A DNA stretch of 64,000 nt from CAZYLZ01 sp964648335 (GTDB lineage: Bacteria; Patescibacteriota; Minisyncoccia; Phycocordibacterales; UBA2100). The position numbers were made by a program, and so were the translations under genes. The notes below the pieces were generated by a model that was not told the origin of the DNA, searched no databases, and worked only from the letters and a program-made list of their open reading frames with translations. Positions 58,132-64,000 of this stretch are shown piece after piece; position 1 is the stretch's first letter; each line of letters opens with the position of its first letter. Where the stretch lies: assembly GCA_964648335.1 (NCBI GenBank), contig CAZYLZ010000001.1, forward strand, positions 1 through 64,000, written 5' to 3'.

Positions 58132-59931
58132 ATGGAAATTCGCAACATCGCAATTATCGCGCACGTTGACCACGGTAAGACTACTCTTACCGATGCTTTG
58201 ATGCGCCAGACCGGAATGGTCGAGGAGGGAGTCTCGATGGACTCAAACGCGCTCGAGCAGGAGCGCGGCATCACTATTTATGCCAAAAACACCTCTACGT
58301 TCTACAAAGACACCAAGATCAACATCGTCGACACCCCAGGCCACGCCGACTTCGGATCCGAGGTCGAGCGCGTCTTGCGTTCGATAGACTCGGTCTTGCT
58401 GGTTGTCGACGCCCAGGAGGGTCCGATGCCGCAGACCCGCTTCGTGCTCAAGAAGTCGCTAGAACTAGGATTGAAGCCGATCGTCGTCATAAACAAGATC
58501 GACAAGCCGGCAGCAGACCCTGCAAAATGTGAAGAGCAGGTCTTGGAGCTTTTCTTGGAGCTCGGAGCCTCGGACGAGCAGGCCGATTTTCCTATCGTCT
58601 ATGCAATAGGCCGCCAGGGAATCGCCAAGCGCAAGCTTACCGACGACTCCAAAGACCTCATGCCGCTTCTCGACGTCATTCTCGAGAAGGTTCCCAACGC
58701 CGCTACCGGTGCAGCAGACGCGCCTCTCAAACTCCAGCCGTTCAACCTCGGGTACGACAACTTCTTGGGCCGCATGGCCGTTGGACGCATCTACGAAGGG
58801 ACTATCAAGCCCGGACAGAGCGTTTTCGTAAAGAAGCCCAGTGGCGATACACGCCAAGGCAAGATCATAAAAGTATTCTCGTTCAAAGGTACGCAGAAAG
58901 TCGAGGTAGAGAGCGCGTCGTCGGGAGACATCGTCATGGTCGCAGGGCTACCAGACATCTACATCGGCGAGACCATCACCTCATCTGCCGACGTGGCGCC
59001 ATTGCCGGCGATCGCTATCGACGAACCGACCATCTCGCTCAATTTCCTCGTTAACAACTCACCGTTTGCCGGACGCGAAGGGAAGTTCGTGACCTCACGC
59101 CAGCTGCGCGAGCGTCTCGAGCGCGAACTCGAGATCAACGTCGGACTCAAGGTCGACTTTGAGCCCGAGGGCGGCGGAGGAAACCAGTTCAAGGTCTATG
59201 GCCGTGGTGAGCTTCACATTTCTATATTGCTCGAGAACATGCGCCGCGAAGGATACGAGATGCAGGTCTCGCAGCCGCAGGTGATTATTCACGAAGAAAA
59301 CGGGGTCAAGACCGAGCCGTTCGAGGAAATCATCGTCGATACACCGGGCGAGTACCAGGGCGCGATCATTGAGCGTTTGGGATTGCGTGGAGCGGTACTA
59401 CAAAACTTGGTACCGAGCCATGATGGAACCTCGGTGCGTCTTACCTTCGAGGGACCTACACGCGGCCTCTTAGGCTACCGCAACCAGTTCGTGGTCGACA
59501 CGAAAGGCGAGGGCATCATGTCGTCGCGCTTCATTGCATTCAAGAAGTTTACCGGCGAGATACGCAAGCGTGCGTCCGGCGCGATGGTCTCTATGGCCAA
59601 CGGCAAGACAACGGGCTTCTCACTCTGGAACCTTCAGGACCGCGGACAGATCTATATCGGCCCTGCTGTCGAGATCTACGAGGGTATGGTCATTGGTAAC
59701 ACAAGTAAGGGCGAAGAGATGCCGGTTAACCCAACCAAGGGCAAGCAGCTCACCAACGTCCGTTCTTCGGGCAACGACGACGCTATTACGTTGGTACCAG
59801 CATACGAGCTCTCGATTGAGCGCGGACTCGAGGTCATGATGGAAGACGAATACCTCGAGATCACGCCGCTTTCGGTCCGCTTGCGCAAGCAGCACCTCAC
59901 CGAGACCGAGCGCGCCCGCGCAAAGCGATAA
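58132..59931 (+). CDS. typA: translational GTPase TypA/BipA
   Basis: Ribosome-associated EF-G-like GTPase for assembly and stress translation. 599 residues: G1 AHVDHGKTTL (10-19), G2 near RGITI, G3 DTPGHADFG, G4 NKID, then domain II, a domain III/V pair and the BipA-specific C-terminus (GKQLTNVRSSGNDDA). Full length. ATG 58132 follows the U-rich leader. Confidence 0.98.
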   Translation: MEIRNIAIIAHVDHGKTTLTDALMRQTGMVEEGVSMDSNALEQERGITIYAKNTSTFYKDTKINIVDTPGHADFGSEVERVLRSIDSVLLVVDAQEGPMPQTRFVLKKSLELGLKPIVVINKIDKPAADPAKCEEQVLELFLELGASDEQADFPIVYAIGRQGIAKRKLTDDSKDLMPLLDVILEKVPNAATGAADAPLKLQPFNLGYDNFLGRMAVGRIYEGTIKPGQSVFVKKPSGDTRQGKIIKVFSFKGTQKVEVESASSGDIVMVAGLPDIYIGETITSSADVAPLPAIAIDEPTISLNFLVNNSPFAGREGKFVTSRQLRERLERELEINVGLKVDFEPEGGGGNQFKVYGRGELHISILLENMRREGYEMQVSQPQVIIHEENGVKTEPFEEIIVDTPGEYQGAIIERLGLRGAVLQNLVPSHDGTSVRLTFEGPTRGLLGYRNQFVVDTKGEGIMSSRFIAFKKFTGEIRKRASGAMVSMANGKTTGFSLWNLQDRGQIYIGPAVEIYEGMVIGNTSKGEEMPVNPTKGKQLTNVRSSGNDDAITLVPAYELSIERGLEVMMEDEYLEITPLSVRLRKQHLTETERARAKR

Positions 59932-59958
59932 TTAAAGGAGTCTTTTGTATTGTGCAGT

Positions 59959-60082
59959 CCCCCTCTTTTTAAGAGGATTTGAAACTATGGCCATTCAGTT
60001 TCAAAAGGTGGAGTTGGTTTTGTATTTGAATTCAAAACCAACCAACTCCTTTGCCCGCCTTCCTCTTAGAAAGAGGAAGGGG
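59959..60082. repeat. 124-bp multi-hairpin element
   Basis: Ends CCCCCTCTTTTTAAGAGG and CCTCTTAGAAAGAGGAAGGGG are complementary with gaps, and each also folds alone. Inside are a perfect 9-bp palindrome (59978-59986 and 59997-60005) and a stem formed by GGTTTTG and CAAAACC. No coding potential. MITE-like or REP-like; single copy in this window and unrelated to copies A and B. Confidence 0.7.
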
Positions 60083-60083
60083 C

Positions 60084-60089
60084 TATAAT
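60084..60089 (+). promoter_or_regulatory. -10 box of gene 60096
   Basis: GGCTATAAT, exactly 6 nt before ATG 60096 and 1 base outside the multi-hairpin element. Confidence 0.6.
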
Positions 60090-60095
60090 GCACCT

Positions 60096-60512
60096 ATGAT
60101 GCTTGTTGCACGGTATGGGAAATCCCTCGTACTTATTTTTGTAGTGTCCTTTTTTCTTAACCTTATCTGGGAAAACGCACACGTCTTTTTGTACGACAAC
60201 TATAAAAACGGCCCGATAACCGAGTCCATCCTTTTGCACGCAACTCTTATGGATGCAATTTTTATAACGCCCATGGCGCTCTGTATCTATCTCGTGCCGC
60301 CGCTAAAGTCGCGAACGTGGGTCATTATTCCGGCAGGCATTTTCGTTGCTATTGGAATCGAGTGGTGGGCGCTTGGGAGTGGTCGATGGGCATACAATGC
60401 GCTTATGCCCGTGCTTCCAGTACTTGGTACCGGTCTCACACCGACGATCCAGCTCGGACTGCTTGGATACGTATCGATGTTGCTCGCTGAGAAGATAAAC
60501 AAAAAAGCCTGA
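60096..60512 (+). CDS. four-helix membrane protein, unknown
   Basis: 138 residues, four hydrophobic helices, with WENAHVFLYDNYK between helices 1 and 2 and GIEWWALGSGRWAYNALMP between 3 and 4. The pattern is reminiscent of small CPR membrane proteins but no family name is secure. TATAAT sits 6 nt upstream. Confidence 0.78.
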   Translation: MMLVARYGKSLVLIFVVSFFLNLIWENAHVFLYDNYKNGPITESILLHATLMDAIFITPMALCIYLVPPLKSRTWVIIPAGIFVAIGIEWWALGSGRWAYNALMPVLPVLGTGLTPTIQLGLLGYVSMLLAEKINKKA

Positions 60513-60532
60513 CATCCGTCAGGCTTTTTTGT
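60501..60532. terminator. bidirectional terminator
   Basis: Perfect 13-bp stem (AAAAAAGCCTGAC) with a 4-nt loop; overlaps the stop of gene 60096 and serves the convergent dsbA-like gene. Confidence 0.9.
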
Positions 60533-60543
60533 AATTCGAAGGG

Positions 60544-61200
60544 TTATTTTGCGAGTTCTGCGTCAATCTTTGCCTTGAGCGATGCGACGTTGATGTCGGC
60601 GTTCAAGACCTCGTTCGAGTTTATGAAGATAGTCGGCGTGTGGTTGAGGGCAAGTCCTGCAGCGGCTTGTGCATCGTCGTCGACGAGCTTTGCGTACGTA
60701 TGCTCCTTGAGTGCCTTCTCGAAGGTGGGAAGCTCGAGTCCTATCGTCGTTGCGAATTCTTTGAACTTTGGAAGCGGATCTGCTACTTCTGCCCACTCGG
60801 CCTGGTGCGTGTAGAGCTGGTCGAACATCGGCCAGAACTTGTCCTGTGCACCTGCCGCCTCTACCGCCTCTGCTGCAATACGAGCGTTCTGATGCTGCGG
60901 GAGCGGGAAGTGCCTAAAGACGAGGGCGACATCGGTGTTGGTGGCGTAGCTTGCCATAACCTGCTTCAAAATCGGGTATGCCTGTCCACAAGCCGGGCAC
61001 TGGAAGTCGCCGAACTCGACGATCTTAACTTTAGCAGTGACAGATCCTTCGGTATGGCTGTTGGCGGCCACAAGGGTCGTCATGTCGACGACCTTAGCTG
61101 GAGTTGCTGCGCCTGACCCTCCGGCCATGTACACCATTACTCCGAAGGCGGCGGCAAAGAGGATGAAGAGTCCAGCGATGATAGTTGTTTCTCGGGTCAT
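60544..61200 (-). CDS. DsbA-like thiol oxidoreductase, membrane-anchored
   Basis: 218 residues: anchor (about 7-28), thioredoxin-like fold with active site C68-P-A-C71 in FGDFQCPACGQA, and cis-Pro segment HTPTIFINS near 190. Introduces disulfides in secreted proteins; reoxidised by the DsbB-like protein whose TGA overlaps its ATG. The many Cys-pair secreted proteins in this window are likely clients. Confidence 0.94.
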   Translation of the reverse strand: MTRETTIIAGLFILFAAAFGVMVYMAGGSGAATPAKVVDMTTLVAANSHTEGSVTAKVKIVEFGDFQCPACGQAYPILKQVMASYATNTDVALVFRHFPLPQHQNARIAAEAVEAAGAQDKFWPMFDQLYTHQAEWAEVADPLPKFKEFATTIGLELPTFEKALKEHTYAKLVDDDAQAAAGLALNHTPTIFINSNEVLNADINVASLKAKIDAELAK

Positions 61201-61622
61201 GCGTGTGATTGGTTAGTCTTTAATGTAAGTACTAAGAGGATGCCGATGAGTATAAAGCCCCCGAGAGACATTGTCACCAGGTTTACAAAGCCGAAGTAAG
61301 TGGGGAGCGCTTGGGTGCACGAAACGCCCACCGAACATGGGGCATAGGCCTCGGCAAGGACCTTGAAGTACAAGAGCGTCTGGTACAAGGCCGCCAAGAA
61401 GCCGACTACCACTAAGGGGAGCCCATACCACGAAACATTTGGGTCGCGGCGGATGATGCCAACTGCGAGGATGGGTACCAAGGGGTAAATACCGATGCGC
61501 TGCCACCAGCAGAGAACACAGGGCTCGAGCAGGAGCACATACTGCGCGTAGAGACTAAAGAAGAGCGCCGAGAGGGCGACAAAAAACGATATATAGAGCG
61601 CGTTTTGCTTGATGAGATACAT
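61197..61622 (-). CDS. DsbB/BdbC-type disulfide reoxidase
   Basis: 141 residues, four helices, C35-V-L-C38 after helix 1 (LLLEPCVLCWWQRIGIYPL) and a second pair in YAPCSVGVSC, the loop that relays electrons to quinone. It overlaps the dsbA-like start by 4 bases (ATGA). GATACT lies 8 nt upstream of the ATG. Confidence 0.94.
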   Translation of the reverse strand: MYLIKQNALYISFFVALSALFFSLYAQYVLLLEPCVLCWWQRIGIYPLVPILAVGIIRRDPNVSWYGLPLVVVGFLAALYQTLLYFKVLAEAYAPCSVGVSCTQALPTYFGFVNLVTMSLGGFILIGILLVLTLKTNQSHA

Positions 61623-61719
61623 CAAATAAGAGTATCACTACTTGCAATATTATAAAAATTATGTTTTAACTATTGCAGCTCGGTATCCTGCCGATGCTCA
61701 TGGAACAAGGAGAGTCGTC

Positions 61720-62325
61720 ATGGCCACAAAGGTCGCAGGCGAACAGTACTACGACATTGACGGGCAGCTCAACGAGATCAAGCGGCAGCTCCGGCAACCG
61801 GCCGGGTACCCGTTTGATCCGAATCAGCTGCAGCAAGCGCTTCAGCTCGTCATCGAAGGGAAGTTCAGTGTCCCGTCTCGGCGCAGTCAATCAAGCTCAG
61901 GTGAACGAGTTGCGAGTCTCGGACTACCTCATAGTGGGATTGTAAGAGATCTTTTCTTTCAAAAGGACTGGATAGTCTTTCGTGACGATGAGCACCTTCC
62001 TGACGATTGGGATCCGACGACTACGGTTCTTGTAAATACTGAGGGAGAAAGAATAGATCCCACTTTGCTTGAAGGATGCCAGTCTTTGAAGGGGAAGCGC
62101 CAGCTCGGTGCGCGGGCATTCTGGTGGTATTGGAATGATACGACCAAGATACCCAGGGAGTGGCGCACCAAGTATGTCTGTTTCGATGCTACGGTCTTCT
62201 ATCAGCCGGAGTACGAACAGTATTATGTGCTCTATCTCGATCACGAGAGCGGCTCGTGGGGGTGGGACACCTACCGGACCGATGAGCCTCGTGTAAAGGG
62301 TACCTTCTCGGCCTGTTTGCCGTAA
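61720..62325 (+). CDS. hypothetical protein
   Basis: 201 residues, soluble: an N-terminal helical part (DGQLNEIKRQLRQP), a Ser/Arg linker, and a Trp/Tyr-rich C-terminal half (FWWYWNDTTKIPREWR, SGSWGWDTYR). AAGGAGAG precedes ATG 61720. Single-gene unit with a perfect terminator. Not recognised. Confidence 0.75.
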   Translation: MATKVAGEQYYDIDGQLNEIKRQLRQPAGYPFDPNQLQQALQLVIEGKFSVPSRRSQSSSGERVASLGLPHSGIVRDLFFQKDWIVFRDDEHLPDDWDPTTTVLVNTEGERIDPTLLEGCQSLKGKRQLGARAFWWYWNDTTKIPREWRTKYVCFDATVFYQPEYEQYYVLYLDHESGSWGWDTYRTDEPRVKGTFSACLP

Positions 62326-62348
62326 ACTCCCGTCGAATAGATCTTTTG

Positions 62349-62378
62349 ACCCCGCGTGCGCAGCACGCGGGGTTTTTG
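62349..62378 (+). terminator. terminator after gene 61720
   Basis: Perfect 11-bp stem ACCCCGCGTGC, 3-nt loop, TTTTT. Confidence 0.92.
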
Positions 62379-62400
62379 TATTGATACACGAAGTCGAGAT

Positions 62401-62428
62401 TTGATAAAATTGCAATACGTTGTATAAT
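62401..62428 (+). promoter_or_regulatory. conventional promoter of gene 62517
   Basis: TTGATA, 16-bp spacer, TATAAT; leader of about 80 nt. Confidence 0.7.
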
Positions 62429-62516
62429 AGACGGAGCGCCAATCCGCCAGTGCATTAAGTACTGAAATCTCTACACATCAACGGGCAATCAGGCCCACGA
62501 TGTATTGGAGGATGGC

Positions 62517-62771
62517 ATGACTAATGGTCCGCGCACTGCTGCCGAGGCTCTCGCGCTCTACAAGGAGCTCGTGCAGTACGACGCAGAAGGTCTTGATGTA
62601 GATCTCGACGAGGCGTATGAGATCTACAGAGATCTTGCGTGGTTAGAGGCTGTCGAGGCCATAGCGGCCGAGACAGAAGGGCATGAGCTCGACTGCATGT
62701 GCTCATCCTGCTCCTATCTATCCGGGAGGCATCCCGACGACGATCTGCCGCACACGCCGCCGAGCGCGTGA
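62517..62771 (+). CDS. small acidic protein with Cys cluster
   Basis: 84 residues, acidic helices (about 8-55), then CMCSSC near residue 60, a possible metal site. GGAGG five bases before ATG 62517. Single-gene unit. Not recognised. Confidence 0.7.
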   Translation: MTNGPRTAAEALALYKELVQYDAEGLDVDLDEAYEIYRDLAWLEAVEAIAAETEGHELDCMCSSCSYLSGRHPDDDLPHTPPSA

Positions 62772-62792
62772 CGGACGCACTTATGGTGCTTT

Positions 62793-62818
62793 GCTGGCGA
62801 CACGAGTCGCCAGCTTTT
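62793..62818 (+). terminator. terminator after gene 62517
   Basis: Perfect 9-bp stem GCTGGCGAC/GTCGCCAGC, 4-nt loop, TTTT. Confidence 0.9.
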
Positions 62819-62845
62819 CTATATATTGAGCCATAAAAGTGCTCA

Positions 62846-63077
62846 TTGACATTTGAGCCGGACTGGTGTATTATCCTCGTTAAGGCCCATCTGAATCGTT
62901 CGCGTTTAGGCATCTCTCCTAAGTGTTCAAGCGGCAGGAAGCCTAGTGACTTCGTTGATTAACCACGAGCACTACACGGTATTCCGTCGAAAGATACCGC
63001 TTGAATAGCAAGACTTTCAAGAATCGATACAACGTTAGTTGCATCTGATTTCTCAGGTCTGTAACAATAAAAAGAAT
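62846..63077 (+). promoter_or_regulatory. promoter and 197-nt structured leader of DEAD-box helicase
   Basis: TTGACA (62846-62851), 17-bp spacer, TATTAT (62869-62874), predicted start near 62881, 197 nt before the ATG. TTCAAGCGG (62926-62934) pairs perfectly with CCGCTTGAA (62997-63005). CGGTAT (62977-62982) pairs with ATACCG (62994-62999), sharing bases 62997-62999, so the two stems exclude each other. Confidence 0.65.
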
Positions 63078-64000
63078 ATGTATAAGAAAGATTTTAGCGG
63101 TGGACGAAGTTCATCGCGTGGCGGCCATGGTCGCCCATCGTTTGGAGGCGGACACCGCTCGGGTGGACGCGGGTTTGGCAATGGTGGAGGCGGTAACCGC
63201 TTTGGCGGAGGTAATCGTGGAGGAGGCAACCGCGGAGGCGGTCGCGGATTCCAGGGTGCCAACATCGACATCGCTCGTTTTATAAACAAGACTAACGCGA
63301 TCGTCGAAGAGAAGGCAGTCGAGTATGTCATCGAGCATCAGTTCACCGATTTCAAGATCGAGGAGAGCCTGAAGCAGAACATCATCAAGAAGGGCTACAC
63401 CACCCCGACCCCTATCCAGGACCGTACCATCCCGCACGCCCTTTTGGGCCAGGATGTCATCGGTATCGCTAACACGGGTACCGGCAAGACTGCGGCATTC
63501 TTGATTCCACTCATCAACAAAGTACTCCTTAATCCTAACGAGAACATCCTCATCGTTGTCCCGACGCGCGAGCTCGCGACACAGATCGAGGACGAGTTCC
63601 GTGGCTTTGCTCGCGGACTCAACATGGGCGCAGCAGTCTGCGTCGGTGGTGCCTCTATCGGTCGTCAGATCGACATGCTCCGCCGCGGACCGCAGTTCGT
63701 CATCGGCACTCCAGGACGCCTGAAGGACCTGATCGAGCAGCGCAAGCTCTCGCTCAAGTCATGCGGCACCATCGTGCTCGACGAGGCTGATCGCATGCTC
63801 GACATGGGATTCGTCCATGACATGCGTTACCTCATGTCGCTCATGCCCGAAAACCGTCAGACGCTCTTCTTCTCGGCTACCATGGCCGGCGAGATCGCAA
63901 AGCTTACACACCAGTTTCTCAAGAATCCGGTCTCGATCTCGGTCAAGACCCGCGAGACTTCGAAGAACATCGAGCAGGACGTCGTAAACGTCCGCGGCGG
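63078..64000 (+). CDS. DEAD-box RNA helicase with N-terminal RGG domain, cut by window edge
   Basis: 307 residues visible. Residues about 7-58 are Gly/Arg/Asn/Ser-rich RGG-type repeats. The helicase core follows: Q-motif TPTPIQ, motif I ANTGTGKT at 131-138, PTRELATQ, TPGRL, DEAD at 235-238 and SAT at 266-268. Unwinds structured RNA, typically in ribosome assembly or cold. Bacterial relatives usually carry such tails at the C-terminus, so the N-terminal placement is unusual. The long leader suggests regulation by structure. Confidence 0.96.
   Translation, partial: MYKKDFSGGRSSSRGGHGRPSFGGGHRSGGRGFGNGGGGNRFGGGNRGGGNRGGGRGFQGANIDIARFINKTNAIVEEKAVEYVIEHQFTDFKIEESLKQNIIKKGYTTPTPIQDRTIPHALLGQDVIGIANTGTGKTAAFLIPLINKVLLNPNENILIVVPTRELATQIEDEFRGFARGLNMGAAVCVGGASIGRQIDMLRRGPQFVIGTPGRLKDLIEQRKLSLKSCGTIVLDEADRMLDMGFVHDMRYLMSLMPENRQTLFFSATMAGEIAKLTHQFLKNPVSISVKTRETSKNIEQDVVNVRG

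Noticed and set aside
1..64000. CRISPR array, prophage or integron
   Set aside because: No regularly spaced direct repeats, phage structural genes, integrase or transposase gene seen.

Overview
The window reads as a chromosomal stretch of a Patescibacteria/CPR bacterium, most likely a Parcubacteria-type lineage (inference). Reasons: DUF5666, DUF5667, DUF4382, DUF5680 and SWIB proteins, receiver-only signalling, a PnuC/NadR NAD-salvage pair, a lone malic enzyme and D-lactate dehydrogenase, and many small membrane-anchored proteins with little biosynthesis. TGA is used as a stop, so the standard bacterial code applies. No rRNA, convincing tRNA, CRISPR array, prophage or transposase gene was found. 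Two runs of 100 N (22572-22671 and 26567-26666) are scaffold gaps; the first is flanked by identical 55-bp contig ends.

Layout. 1-6 kb: truncated D,D-carboxypeptidase, histidine kinase, receiver protein, cyclophilin, DUF3467 protein, pseudouridine synthase and GlsB-like protein. 6-10.9 kb: YHYH and DUF5666 secreted proteins, a sigma factor with a membrane partner, and RarA. 10.85-11.04 kb: a gene-free, promoter-to-terminator unit for a structured RNA. 11-19.5 kb: Obg, SWIB, fatty acid hydroxylase-like, DsbA-like, VOC, NUDIX and FAD-dependent lactate dehydrogenase. 20-30.6 kb: DedA, peptidoglycan-binding and MBL-fold proteins, a nuclease-like protein, CreA, a TrpC-like barrel, GH18, histidine phosphatase and mannitol-1-phosphate dehydrogenase. 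30.7-36.6 kb: a tight four-gene membrane/oxidase operon, then malic enzyme and a YgjP-type metallopeptidase. 37.5-41 kb: an HxlR/flavoreductase divergon with twin operators, PnuC-NadR, and nucleoside deoxyribosyltransferase. 41-50 kb: AlkA, TspO, matrixin, a second sigma/DUF5667 module. 50-64 kb: ABC exporter, Pif1-like helicase, MscS, TypA, DsbB-DsbA and a truncated DEAD-box helicase with an RGG-rich N-terminus.

Expression signals fall into two styles. About twenty genes have a TATACT-like -10 box almost always exactly 6 nt before the start codon, so the predicted transcript starts at or next to the start codon (leaderless). A second set, mostly small hypothetical or secreted proteins, carries conventional -35/-10 boxes with 16-18 bp spacers, a Shine-Dalgarno and a private terminator. 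Strong perfect hairpin terminators separate most units and are often shared by convergent genes.

The most unusual non-coding items are the structured RNA candidate at 10.85-11.0 kb, a two-copy element (4860-5041 and 41029-41154) whose ends differ between copies yet stay self-complementary, a multi-hairpin element before 60096, and a 197-nt leader of the DEAD-box helicase with mutually exclusive stems. Functional names are family assignments from motifs read by eye; no database search was run.
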